Of a stretch of DNA of 64,000 nt, positions 12,499 to 24,207 are shown piece after piece. Both the position numbers and the translations under genes were made by a program. The DNA is from Monomorium pharaonis. Lineage: Eukaryota > Arthropoda > Insecta > Hymenoptera > Formicidae. Below the pieces are notes generated by a model. It worked only from the letters and a program-made list of their open reading frames with translations, searched no databases and was not told where the DNA came from. Location of the stretch: assembly GCF_013373865.1 (NCBI RefSeq), contig NC_050474.1, positions 12,835,045 to 12,899,044 of the forward strand. The letters are read 5' to 3'. Every line of letters starts with the position of its first letter. Within the stretch, counting starts at the first letter, position 1.

Positions 12499-13171
12499 CA
12501 AGGGAACCTCGCGAACCCGTAAATTCTGATTTTAATGAAACTTGGCATAAATGTAGAGGGGATGAATACATGAATTTAGAAATTTTTAGTTGGTGCCCAA
12601 AAATGGTTTGAAGGGATGAAACTACCCTTCAAAGTTGAGACATTTTTGCGGTTTTTTGATATATCTCGTAAACTAAACAAAATATTAAAAAATGTTTCAT
12701 GCAAAAGTTTTACAGCATAAATACCTCCATTTAACTACGCTATTCATTTTTCAAAAAAAAAAAATTTTTTATAAAAACTTAACGGTTTTTCGATATATCT
12801 CGTAAATTAAACAAAATATTAAAAAATGTTTCATACGAAAATTTTACAGTATAAATACCTTTATTTAACTATGCTATTTATTTAAAAAAAAATTTTTTTT
12901 TATAAAAAAATTTTTTTTTAAATAAATAGCATAGTTAAATAAAGGTATTTATACTGTAAAATTTTCGTATGAAACATTTTTTAATATTTTGTTTAATTTA
13001 CGAGATATATCGAAAAACCGCAAAAATCGTCTCAACTTTGAAAAGTGGTTTCACCCTTTCAAACCGTTTTTGGGCACCAACTAAAATTTTCTAAATTCAT
13101 GTATGCAACCCCTCTACATTTATGCCAAGTTTTATTAAAATCTAAATTTTCGAGTTCGCGAGGTTCCCTTG
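12499..13171. mobile_element. Palindromic ~670 bp element (MITE-like)
   Basis: The ends are CAAGGGAACCTCGCGA and the reverse complement TCGCGAGGTTCCCTTG. The two halves are inverted copies meeting in an A/T run near 12,900. The phrase ATATCTCGTAAA occurs twice in the left half. No coding capacity. Flanks read ACTAA and TAGTA, so the target-site duplication is not clear. Confidence 0.8.
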
Positions 13172-14308
13172 TAGTAAAATAAAAATAAAAAATAAAAATT
13201 ACCGATATTACCTTTTTAAAATAATATGAAAACAACTTGAATATTTCAGTTTATCCGATTTCATGGGTCAAATTTAACAATAGATAATAACATTAAAACC
13301 AGTGGTACAACAAAACTAACAATCTTTTTTACAATAAAAAAAAAATAATTTAAGTATCTAACAAAATTATATAGATAACAAAAAAAGGAGTTGCATAAAA
13401 AGAACAAAAGAAGGAAGCATTTTCAAGTAATTTTATATTAATCTTCAAATAGCAAAAAAATTATATTAATATTTAAAGGATGTTTTTTAACGTTTGGACA
13501 CATCTATAGAACGTTCATCCAGATAATATAAAATGTTTTATATTATCTGGATTATAATAATCGCTTATTAACAAAAAAAAAATTACTTTTCAAACCAACC
13601 CAGAGATCTAAAATCAAGATATAATAACGTCTTAAAAACATCTTATAGATACTCTCAATATGTTTTGTAGGTTGTTCATTATTTAGATACAAATAGAATA
13701 TTGAGACACATTTTAGATGCGATATCTAAAATGTATCTAAATATCCCTAAAACGTCTCATATTTTGTTTCTGGACGTAATACTGTTTAGGAAAAATAAAA
13801 AATAAAAGAGACACCAACCACGTCTTTAAAAAAACATAAAAAACAAACTAAAAAATAAATAACTCCATAAAAGCATGAAAAATTGACTCCAGAAGTTGTA
13901 TAATATATCAAATTTATCTCAATATTTACAGTGAATTATATTAATAATATGATATTTTTATTACTCCATTTAGTTTGATAAATTTACAATTAATCCACTC
14001 TCATTTAAAATATCTCTTAAATATTACATTTATTTAAGAATATGAAAAAAACTTTTAAAAGCACTATTACATATTTTAATCTCGATTCCTTAATCTTCAC
14101 TTTTTCTCACAAGCCTCTTCGACACGCTTAACGCTATAACTCGAGTCAATGAATTATATGATCAAAACTGTTACACCTTTTATGATATTACAATAGAAAA
14201 GAGTCCAGATTTCAGTAAGAAAATTATTTTGCATATATTTTACGAAAGTAGTTTATTACGGTAGTATGTTTTTAATATATTATCGTGTTAAAAATATCTA
14301 AATTATTG

Positions 14309-14311
<3 letters not shown>
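13172..14311. other. AT-rich spacer with a short perfect hairpin
   Basis: About 13,517-13,553 is a hairpin: ATCCAGATAATATAAAA is followed almost at once by its complement TTTTATATTATCTGGAT. No gene is seen; the remainder is AT-rich with degenerate AAAGACATCT-like motifs. Confidence 0.5.
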
Positions 14312-14381
<70 letters not shown>

Positions 14382-14400
14382 GCCCGCACGCACACACAAC
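14312..14400. repeat. CA microsatellite
   Basis: A (CA)n run from about 14,312 to 14,375 is followed by a GCGC-rich interruption and a short second CA run. The minus-strand frame over it (poly-VC) is an artefact. Confidence 0.9.
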
Positions 14401-14559
14401 TGAATACATGTAAATTTCAAGTATTGTATATTTTAGAATATAAATCAAGATTTGAAAACAAAATTTCAAGATTGTAACATACTTAAATAATAAATAAGAG
14501 AAAGAGACTAGATTCTCATCGTTTTAATACCTAATGCAACGTATCAAACTCAAAAGGTT

Positions 14560-15600
14560 GTTTGTTGAACTCGAAAAGATTATTTTTATTTTTTTATAAA
14601 ACTGGTATTATGATACTCTTCGTACATTTTCGACGTGTTCACCACAAAGGTGGTGATCCCGACTTATTTTCACGACCTCACTCGAAAGAGGCCTCTCGAA
14701 GAAACTCACCCCGCAGAGTCTTTTTCTCTTTTCTCTCTCTTTTTCTCTTCTGTTTCTCTCGAGATGTGATATTCACCCCGTTAGCACAGATACTCGCCTT
14801 CTCGCGCAATACCGATTCCCGATATGTCTACTAATCACAAGAACACAATGAACAACAGAGTATGCACGTCTTGACGTGGTTATTACGGTAGTGAACGTAA
14901 TTTTGATATATTAAATAAAACATTCGATGATACGATAACGGCGCATGGGGCGGCGGCAGCAACGACAATAGTAACAGCGGCAGTGGTGCCAGTGATACTG
15001 TGCGGTGGCGGTAGTAGCGATGGCAATGGTGGCGGTGGTGGTGGTAGCTTAAACCATATACTACTAGACCGCATATCGCCTCTTATACAGAATGTTGCCG
15101 AGTAACAGGGAAGAGACAGATAGTGCCTTCTCACGCGTGTGATAAAGAAACAATGCTCCACCGGTGGAGTAAACGTTGCCAAGTGCTGCGTTCCCACGTT
15201 TTGACATATTCTCTTCCTAATAACTGTGAACACTTAAATGCAGTCAATGCAACAGAAATAACCTCGATATTGATGGATTCTATCAAATGACAGATAAAGT
15301 GTCATATATTTCATTTCAGATCTAAACATTTTTTGAAGCTTTATTGATAATTTACATAAAATGTTACAGTTTATCTGTTGGAATAGTTGGAATTAGCACG
15401 AAAGGCCGCTACTTTAATGTATATATGTCTGACAGTTATAGCGCTGTCTCTTTCCCTTTATTCAGCAACAGTTTTCACAGGCAATGCGCGGTCCAATATA
15501 TATGGTTTAAGGGTAATAGTGCCGGCAGTAGTGGCAACGGCGACGACGATATCTTATGCGCTTTTAACTGGAATTAGAAATTATTAAAATATAAATCGAA
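14560..15600. other. Less AT-rich region with a diverged inverted duplication
   Basis: Segment 14,937-15,130 is GC-rich with GGT/GGC triplets. Its reverse complement is recognisably similar to 15,440-15,570: both contain CTGTCTCTT near one end and ATATGGTTTAAG further in. The small frames on both strands differ in reading frame between the two copies, so they do not look like conserved coding sequence. What this region is remains unknown to me; a decayed inverted-repeat element is possible. Confidence 0.4.
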
Positions 15601-15882
15601 TCGAATCGTATTGTATCGAATCAAATCGAAACAAATTGAATCAAGTAAGAGTCATTAAAGAGATGCTAAAATTATCCTGTTTTACCGAACAATATAATTA
15701 ATTCTCATATAGTACAGAGTCTTGTCGTTACATTACAGAAATGTAGCAATCTTGCAGAATGCAAGGCAATATTTCTGAAATATTGAGATTACCCGAGAAA
15801 AAAGGGCATAATATGATCATATATGAATATATATAATTAGATATAAACAATTCTAAGAACATTATACATGATTATATATAAC

Positions 15883-16845
15883 CTTAAAAAAACCTTAAAA
15901 AGGTAAAAAAGATACGCCAAGTACATAAACGCGTGCTTTCTAAAATAAATTTGAGATCAATACAGTTAGCCAAGTATATTTTAAAAGACTTAAAGAAGTT
16001 TAATCTCTTTTTTTTTTCTTTTAAATTGTTTAATCTAAACATCTATTTAATTAAAAAATTGCTTAAACGGGCTTGATGATTAAATGATTAAAATCAACTA
16101 ACGGGATTATAGTGAAGCAAAAACTTGGCGTGCCCGGCTCGTATTTTTTCTGAACTTCCAAGGCTCTATGTTATTGATATTGATAAATATATATACAAGA
16201 ATGCAGTTAATGTGACTCGGATATTGCTTTACTATCTGTCAGTTTTTGCTTTATTATATGTTATCACTTATATTCCCATTTTTCAAATAATTTTTTAATA
16301 GAACCATGGGTGTGTGTATCCATGTATATGTGAATGTGTGAAAAATAACTCAAGTGAGCTTATTTGCGCAACAGATCACAAGATCTTAGAATTATAAAGT
16401 TTATTTATTTTTTCGCGTATTAATATTCACCACTTACATTACGAAATAATTTTATTTTAATTTTATAAAATTGTATGTAGGAACATTGTGAAGCCCCTTG
16501 AACGACAAACTGGCTTTACGTGTATGTGTACATGTGATCTGTGGAAAATAATCCAAGTGAGCTTTTTCGCGCAAGAGATTACGAGATCTCAGAAATGAGT
16601 GTACCAATTTTAATCGGAGTGGTCGCAATCAAAAGCTCATATCAAAATTATATAACAAAATTGCCATTAGATTTTTGATTATGATTTTAGTTTCTAAGAT
16701 ATTTTAACTGAAAGTGAATTTGACAGCTAAATTCCAGATAAAGCTTAGTAGCGGCGTGACATTTGCGCAGTGAAGTTTGCGTCATTTGCATCATGCAGCA
16801 AAATTCTTTATGTACTTGGCGTCGCGCCGCTACCGCGTCGCTTGA
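15883..16845. mobile_element. Composite copy: left half of the 8.55 kb element joined to the 10.2 kb repeat tail
   Basis: From 15,883 to ~16,305 the sequence matches the left arm and interior of the element at 8,551. At GAACCATGGGTGTGTG it switches to the sequence of the last tandem unit and tail seen at 10,240-10,790, ending TACTTGGCGTCGCGCCGCTA. This suggests that the 10 kb tail is an internal or alternative right end of the same family. Confidence 0.65.
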
Positions 16846-17712
16846 TGATATCAAAATTTGATCTTATTTGTTTGTAATAATATTTGTTCAGATGTTTCCA
16901 TATGTAATTATATGTAACTGAATATGATTACAAACATATAAAATCATATTATTTTGTCATTCAAATATTATTATATATAATCGTATAATATAACTAGGGT
17001 TAGGAAGTAACGTGTTACTTGTAACGCCGTTACCGTTTTCGTTACTTTTTTTCGGTAACGATCGTTACTTTTGTATGTCTGTAACGGTAACGGTACATTT
17101 TTACGGTAACGGTAATGAATTCAGCCGTTACTTTTATCGTTACTTTAGTTTCCTATTATCTTTTATATCTGTTCAATAGATCGCGTGCTAATCGCGCGCA
17201 TTATTCTTGATTGGATAAAAGTATTCCGATATAGGGCGCTGGAAGTCAATGTTACATGAGAATGCCCTGTTGAAATATTCTGTTGATGCGATACGTAAAC
17301 CTTTTATTTTGAGATTTAAAAGACTCTAGATAGTTGTCTTCAATACCCAGTGAACAATACGTTGTCAAAAAGATCTCTAAAAGATATCTTGTTTCTGAAA
17401 ATGATAACATAAAGAGACTTCTAAAAGATAACATAATGATGTCAGAATGTTAACCAATGCGCCGTTTTTTGAGAACAGAAAGATATCATAAAACTGATAT
17501 CTAAAAGATTTCTTAAATCGGATATCTAAAAAATTTCTTAAATCGGATATCTAAAAGGTTTCTTAAATCAGATATTTTTAAACTGCAACTAAAGATAAAA
17601 AAATAAAATAAAAATTCATTTTTTTAAATTATTTTTATCAACAGTAACATACTAAATTTAGGACAATTTTTTATTGATTAATTAAATTTAAATTAAATTA
17701 TTTTATTCTTAC

Positions 17713-17782
17713 TTGCCGCTGGTAGGTTTGAACCCGAAACCTTAGGATGACGAACCTTGTACTCTATCTGCTACGCCAATTT
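17713..17782 (-). repeat. tRNA-like segment (SINE-like or tRNA fossil)
   Basis: On the minus strand the block reads GGCGTAGCAGATAGAGTAC (A-box-like), then an anticodon-arm-like region, then GGGTTCAAACC (B-box-like). The same block occurs on the plus strand at 59,881-59,946. There the anticodon loop reads TTTGTAA, as in tRNA-Thr (TGT). The stems are imperfect here, so a functional tRNA gene is unlikely. Confidence 0.55.
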
Positions 17783-18206
17783 GACTTATCGATATGGGTA
17801 CTTGTTATTGTCTTATACATATAATACCAATATGTTATAAACTGACGCAATTATATTATTTTTTATAAAAGCAATTAAATTTTGCAAAACATTAGAAATA
17901 AATAGCATTAATTTATTTACTTATTAATTTCATATTGTTAAATTTATCTTTTTTCATAGCCTTAATAATTTGATGGAAATTGCGATCTATTTTTAGCATT
18001 AATAGTTTGAAGCGTTCAAATGGTTAATTAGATGGTTTTTATTATTCTGTTTTTGTTTAGTACATGATAAATTTAGATTTTGTGCATTTTTTGTGCACAG
18101 TAATTGTAGGCAAACCGTTATTTTTGAAAACATTATCTTTATAATAATTTTTAAATAATATCAAATGAATTTCTCATTTAAGATATTATAATGTTATCTA
18201 ATTTAT

Positions 18207-18728
18207 GAGTCAACTACAACGCGCATGGACGGCTCAAAAATTGGACAGCATTGTGATATCTTTTATGAGACATCAAGCTGATATCATTTAGCTAATGTTA
18301 TAAAGATAACATTTTCAAGAAACTTAAATGAGACTCTTTAATTAGAGATCTCAAAGACCTCTTAGTGTTGTCTGATTTCTGAGTCAACTACGACGCGCAT
18401 GGACGGCTCAAAAATCGGACAGCATTGTGATATCTTTTATGAGACATCAAGGTGATATCATTTAGCTGATGCTATAAAGATAACATTTTCAAGAAACTTA
18501 AATGAGACTCTTCAATTAGATATCTCAAAGACCTCTTAGTGTTGTCTGATTTCTGAGTCAACTACGACGCGCATGGACGGCTCAAAAATCGGACAGCATT
18601 GTGATATCTTTTATGAGATACCAAGCTGATATCATTTAACTGATGTCATAAGGATAACATTTTCAAGAAACTTAAGTAAGACTCTTCAATGAGATATCTT
18701 AAAGACCTCTCTTAGTAGACGTCTCTGG
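18207..18728. repeat. Three tandem units of 174 bp
   Basis: GAGTCAACTACNACGCGCATGG recurs at 18,207, 18,381 and 18,555, an exact 174-bp spacing. The units are highly similar and lie inside the nested TA-flanked element. Confidence 0.9.
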
Positions 18729-19005
18729 TAAATGTTACCATTTTGACATCATTTCCAAGATATCTAAATGTTTTCTTAAAAAAGTTCTCTTAAAGTTTTC
18801 ATTCTGACAAGCGTGTTGTTTGGGTACATACAATGTATAACCTAGCTGCTAGATTATAGGTTACGTGCAATAAATGCAATTATAAAATATTTATTTTTAT
18901 ATTTTATAATATATTTTAAATATATGTTTGAAAAATATTCTCTACTTTATATCTTAGACTGCATTCCGATAGTCACTAATAATACTAAAAGTCTAAAAGT
19001 TTATA

Positions 19006-19009
<4 letters not shown>

Positions 19010-19049
<40 letters not shown>
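19010..19049. repeat. TA microsatellite
   Basis: Uninterrupted (TA)n run of about 40 bp within the hAT element. Confidence 0.9.
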
Positions 19050-19053
<4 letters not shown>

Positions 19054-19534
19054 CGTGAACTATAGATTTTCAATACTGGCAGTGAATATTGGAATGCTTA
19101 TATAACGACATTAATTTTTAAAAACAAAGTTTATTAACAATTTTTGACAAAATAACATTTGTGAATTACAATATAAATTCTTATAAAGATAAGTATATTA
19201 AAAAAATAAAAATATTAATATAAAGAATTAGAATAATTATTAGTTGACTTTAATATTAAAAAGTTTGCTATATATTAGAAACTAGTTTAAAGTTTTAAGT
19301 TTTAATACTGATTATTAAATGATGTAATTTTATAATTTAACATCTTTCTTTAGCTTTTCAAAAAAATAACGAAAAAAGTAGAAGGTAACGAATCGTTACT
19401 TTCTAAGTAACGATAACGGTAACGCGTTACTTTTTAAAATAAGTAAAGAGTAACAGTAACGAGTTTTTACAAAAAGTAACGGTAACGGTAACGCGTTACT
19501 TTTTTAAGGTAACGTTCCCAGCTCTGAATATAAC

Positions 19535-21231
19535 ACATGATCATATTGCATTTACTCATTATATACTCAGACAATACGGATGTTTAAAAGACATCTCAAA
19601 AGATACGCCTTTAAAACATTGTCAAAAAGACGTCTTTAAAACGACTTTTGATAATTTTTTAAAAACATCCTCTTTTAAGTCATCAAAAAGATATCTTAAA
19701 AGAGATGTTATCAAAAACACGTTATCAAAAAGTTGTCTTTAAGACGAAAGTAAAATCTAACAGATATTCTTTTTTAAGATCCCCTGAGATAATGAGTTAA
19801 TTTCGTGACAGTTGTCAATACGTATATGACATATACGTATTGTGTAATTATACATTAATTTATTATATATTTTATTATAATTATACTTGTGCAATTGTGC
19901 AAATAATGAGCCCGTAATTTTCATGTATTAATTGGCGATAATGCCGTGATGTTAATTACGCTGCTGTGTATTTGATCTCTTCGGTGGACAGATATTTCAA
20001 TGAGCACAATGATGTTTAAAAAATATTTTTTTTAATGTTTGAGAAACATTTTTAAAAACATTTTTAAAAAACGTTTAAATAATAAGATAAGTCTCCTTTT
20101 TCTCATAAAAAAAATATTTATTTTACATTTAAAAAAATATTCTTTTATTACTTAATAAACATTTATTTAACGTTTAAAAAAATTATTTTTTAAATATTTA
20201 CTAACATTTGCTTAAGGTTTTAAGAGCAAAAAATTGATTGCGTTATTCAATAATTTTCAGAAATTCTAAAACACTCCGGCACTTCGAAAGAAAGCCCTGA
20301 ATAAACTTTTATACTCTATTCTATATTAAATAAATATTATTTGTACAATAAACTAATAATGTAAAAATTATTAAAAATGAATTTTTAAAAAACGTTTAAA
20401 AAATATTGTGTGTTCATTGGGGCATTGCATACGGTTTTAATTTGAGATAATTTTCTTTGTTTAAGAAATATTATATAAAATGCTAACATAATTACTATAG
20501 ATCTTTTTACATATATGTATATTATTTATAATATATTTTGCACATACTTTTTTCTGATAAAAGTAAGTATTTTGAAAGTTAAATATTTATAAAAATCTTT
20601 ATAAAAATATAAAAATAACCAATAAAAATATTAATAATTTAATGCTGATTTTAAAGCAAAACTTGTCATGCAGTTTAAATTACATAAAAAGTTGGATTTG
20701 TTATACTAAAAATAAAGGATTTTCTATAATTACTTTTATTAATGAGAAATATGAGCTTTGGTAAAGTTTCTTGCATGGAAATATGTTGACCTTTCCAGAC
20801 AACACGCATGTCTAAAAGACTTTTTTAAAACGTCTTAAAAGAGGCGTCTTTGAGACTTTACCAAATGACGTCTTTATGAGGTCTTAAAATTCTTTTATTT
20901 TAGACGTCTCTCTTAAAACGTCTAAAATACGTCTTTTTTAAAGACATCTTATTTGAGACGCCATTTAGACTTCTTCAAAACTTTAATAAAAGACGTCTTT
21001 ACGACGTCGAATGACGCACATAATCAAGTCTGCCGTGTGATGTGATCAAGTCGATCGATGTGCTTATCCCGTATCAATTTTTTGAACCCTCGCACGTATC
21101 GCGTGTGTGTAGGAACGTTTTGTCCCGGTTTGCTGTGTAACGCAGCGGAGTGTGGATGCGTTAAAGTAGTTATATTAGGCGGGTTCTAACTCAAACAATA
21201 AAATGGGGAAAGGGAGGAGGGGAAAGGGGGG
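19535..21231. other. AT-rich region with degenerate AAAGACGTC-like motifs
   Basis: Two starts resembling a common terminus are seen: CAGACAATACGGATG (about 19,569) and CCAGACAACACGCATG (about 20,798). Each is followed by many copies of AAAAGACGTCTTT-like motifs. Related starts occur at 22,625 (CCAGACAGCACATG) and 59,451 (CCAGACAGCACACAT). These are probably members of one dispersed inverted-repeat family; I could not set their right ends. No gene is seen. Confidence 0.45.
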
Positions 21232-22190
21232 TAATTACCTGTCACATAAATTTCAAAATTCTTTTGTTCTTATTGTTTTTTATAACAAATGACCTTATCA
21301 TAAATTTCAAAATTTCCTTTGGTTATTGTTCTTTATAACAAATGACCCTGTAATTAATTTTAAAATTCTTTTGTTCATTGTTTCCCTATGTTCGGAATTC
21401 AGTATGTAGTGAGCTCGCGCCGTCACGTCAGATGGCAGCAGCTATCGATCATCGTCCGCGTAGATCACGGAGCGCCGCGGCATGCGTGCTAGCGCGTGCG
21501 TAACGCCAAAAATCACTTTGGTACTTGTGCTCTATAGCGGCGGTTCACGTTGTATTTCGTGCGATTGTTTTAACGTAGTTTTGTGCTCAAGTCTATTCGT
21601 GGGATCTTCAAATATCTACTCAGAGATTGCTCAACGGAAGAACTCATTCAGGAATTAAGAGAGACTCATAATTATCGCTCAGGTACATCACCATCGAGAG
21701 ACTCACGCTCACCACACAACGAGCACGCTGGCGCCGCGTGATACCGGCTCACAGGCATCATCATCACGACCGGTAACAGATTAATATAATCTCTCCGTGT
21801 AAGTGATCAAGACATTATTCTCATCCAGACATTTATTCTTATGCTCATTAAACAGTAAACGCGTGTATCAATTAAGATCTGTGATAAATATACAGTACGA
21901 CTCGGACATCACGATGAGTCCACGTGACACGTAATCGCAGTACATTTTATTTAACACCTGTTCCACGAATGTCCTCTCATTCTGCTTAACATCCTCAATG
22001 GTTAACTAGCGAACTCTTCGCCGAATTGCGAACACCCTATAACAAATAACCCTGTCATAAATTTTCTTTGTTTATTGTTTCCCTATAACAAATGACCCTG
22101 TCATAAATTTTCTTTGTTTATTGTTTCCCTATAACAAATGACCCTGTCATAAATTTCAAAATTCTTTTGTCTATTGTTTTTTCTAAGAAA
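21232..22190. repeat. Minisatellite of ~45-54 bp units, split by a solo LTR
   Basis: Units of the form ATAACAAATGACCCTGTCAT followed by AAATTTCAAAATTCTTTTGT occur before 21,388 and again from 22,035 to ~22,190. The array was a single block before the 646-bp LTR inserted into its CCCTATAAC phrase. Confidence 0.85.
21389..22034. mobile_element. Solo LTR, 646 bp
   Basis: Starts TGTTCGGAATTC and ends GAATTGCGAACA, with inverted termini TGTTCG/CGAACA. It is flanked by a perfect 5-bp duplication CCCTA (21,384-21,388 and 22,035-22,039) and interrupts a minisatellite. No internal retroelement sequence adjoins it, so it is a recombination remnant of an LTR retrotransposon. It does not resemble the Gypsy, Copia or terminal LTRs elsewhere in the window. 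Confidence 0.85.
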
Positions 22191-22920
22191 TGAGAAACTT
22201 GTCTCAACACGTTTTCGAAAGTCCTTTATGCTCAGGGGTTGCCGCCGCCGTTCAAGTACAAAGATATAGAAACTTTATTTTATATATATAATGTAATTTT
22301 TATTTGATTATTTATAATTTGAGTTAGATTATATATTTATATATATTCTAATTTAAGTTATAAAATAATTAAATAATAAAAATTATATTACGTATATTCC
22401 ACCTCAGTTACAGTTTGTACTCTCTCTTTCTCTCTCCCGCTACACTAATCGTATAAACAGTGCTCTTATCTTGGCTGCCAGTGAGCGCCGATATCAGGCT
22501 GCTAGATTTTATAAATATTTTTTAAAAATAAAAAAAATGTAATATTCGGATACTGTAGTCTACGTTTAATATTATACCTGAAAAATTTCTTTAATACAAT
22601 TGAACGTCTCGCAACATGTTAAATCTCCCCAGACAGCACATGTAGATTATGAGAACGATAATAGGATATTGCGAAAGTATATTGCAATATTCGTATAATA
22701 TTAGAGATACGTCTGTGATATGGCGAGTATATACTCATAACGTACTATGTCCGCGTTGCCTTATCCCATAGAATTTCGCTGGCAGTTTATGAGAATATAC
22801 CGAATATATCTTAAGAATGTTATACGTATGTCTAAAGTATATCTTCAGTATATTCACAATTATATGTCTACAGTATGTTCACATTATATGGGCTCATGCA
22901 TAATGAGAGGAATGTAGAAA
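22191..22920. other. AT-rich spacer with a CCAGACAGCACA-type MITE start
   Basis: About 22,625-22,890 begins CCAGACAGCACATG and has repeated TATATTC/GTATATT motifs, like other members of the dispersed family. The Gypsy element begins abruptly next to it inside gag. No gene is seen. Confidence 0.4.
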
Positions 22921-22921
22921 C

Positions 22922-24207
22922 CTAGCCTAACAAAGAGCAAACGGAAACCCAACAGTTCATCGCCGGTGCAGAACAGGAACTACAAAACCTGCACCACGAA
23001 TTAAGTGCTAATGCGCCAAGACTCACACGCACTGCTATGCAAAGAGACGATGTGCAGGAAATAAGGGAAGCCCTACGCACAATGATGCACGAGGTCAGGA
23101 GACTGACCGCCGAAGTCAACGTGCGAGAAACAAATTCGCGAACGCTACGTACACACGCACTTCGACAAACGCGATATAGCCGGCGTGAAACCGCGTTCAA
23201 ATACCCAGACGACGACGTGCGCCGATAGAGAGGTCGCGGAATATTGTCGTTCCGCTCGCTTCGAAAGAAAAAAGAAGCTCGCGGCATGATATCTGAGTTC
23301 GACGGCAACGCAAGTAAATTGCAAGAATTTCTGAGTGCAATGACTTATGCGATCAAGAATATAGATCCGTCGGACGAAGTATCCTTACTAGGAGCGATAT
23401 TGTGTACTAAACTAAAAGGACGCGCCATGTTAGACTTTCAGACACGAAAGATAAACGATTTCGTACAATTAAAAACGGAATTGGAAGCGTGTCATGCGAG
23501 TAAACGAAGCACAACACATTTACAGCTCGATTTCAATACCCTGAAGCAAAGGCCAGGGGAAAGCGCTCGAGCTTACGGACTGCGTACAGATAAGCTCACG
23601 ATAGACCTGTACGAGTCAATGATCGAAGGCCGACACCAATACACGGCCGAGCATAAGCGCATCATTTTAGAAATGCTGCAGCAGCAAGCATTGGAAAAAT
23701 ACCAGATAGGGCTACGCGAGGATACAAAGGCGGTAGTCCGATCGCGCGGATACGTTACGCTACAGGACGCAATAGCAACCGCAAGCGCAGAGGAAAGAAT
23801 CAAGGGTCCCGCCGTGAGTAACACGAGACGGACACCCGCCGAGGCACTACGACAAGTCCGATGCCCGTTGCCGAAATTGCGGCAAGTATGGCCACTACAG
23901 TAAGGATTGCCGAAATAATAGGAGCAGTAATCGATACGTCCTGCCGCAACCCGACAAACGCATAAATGCAATTGACAAGCATTGCAACCATTGCAAAAAG
24001 CGCGGACACACTCGCAACGAGTGTTGGAATCTCCACGGACGGCCTAAGGCAAAGGTACCGAACGCGCAAGGAAAGATGCAAAGCGCCGAGATAACGGGAG
24101 CAAGAAAGAAAGCGATAACGCAGAAAAGGAACTCTGACTTCGAGCACAGTAGCGAGGAAGAAGGAGCGACGAGCCGCACGCAGAGTACGCGCGCTCGAGC
24201 GTATTAA
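22922..24207 (+). pseudogene. gag: Gypsy gag, truncated and broken
   Basis: Structural protein of a Ty3/Gypsy element, which packages the RNA into particles in the cytoplasm. The first residues (TETQQFIAGAEQEL) align with the middle of the gag at 30,529. A stop at 23,226 and a frameshift near 23,840 break the frame. A retrotransposon-gag core (EFDGNASKLQEFLSAM to SARAYGLRTDKL) is clear at 23,290-23,590. Two CCHC zinc knuckles follow the shift: CRNCGKYGHYSKDC and CNHCKKRGHTRNEC, about 23,860-24,025. Downstream comes a basic and then Ser/Glu-rich tail ending at a stop at 24,205. Several stops fit C-to-T changes of CAA, CAG or CGA codons, the expected decay of a silenced copy. Confidence 0.8.

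Larger units (their letters stand above)
17346..18824. mobile_element. TA-flanked inverted-repeat element nested in the hAT element
   Basis: The ends are CCCAGTGAACAATACGTTGTC on the left and the complement of GACAAGCGTGTTGTTTGGG on the right, each next to TA. That fits a Tc1/mariner-type target site. The interior has AAAAGATATCT-like motifs, a tRNA-like block and three ~174 bp tandem units. A shortened relative lies at about 59,578-60,485 in the opposite orientation. Confidence 0.65.
16995..19526. mobile_element. hAT-type DNA transposon (non-autonomous) with perfect 8-bp TSD
   Basis: The insertion is flanked by AATATAAC on both sides (16,987-16,994 and 19,527-19,534). Its ends are TAGGGTTAGGAAGTAACG on the left, and the complement of GTAACGTTCCCAGCTCTG on the right. 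Both subterminal regions (~150 bp) are packed with GTAACG/CGTTAC repeats in inverted orientation. An 8-bp duplication and ends of this kind are typical of hAT elements. No transposase frame is present; most of the interior is later insertions. Confidence 0.85.

Noticed and set aside
14272..14469. Minus-strand frame with poly-VC
   Set aside because: Translation of the CA microsatellite.
14562..15587. Small frames suggesting a host gene
   Set aside because: The inverted duplicate at 15.4 kb does not keep the same frame, and no splice or family evidence is visible.
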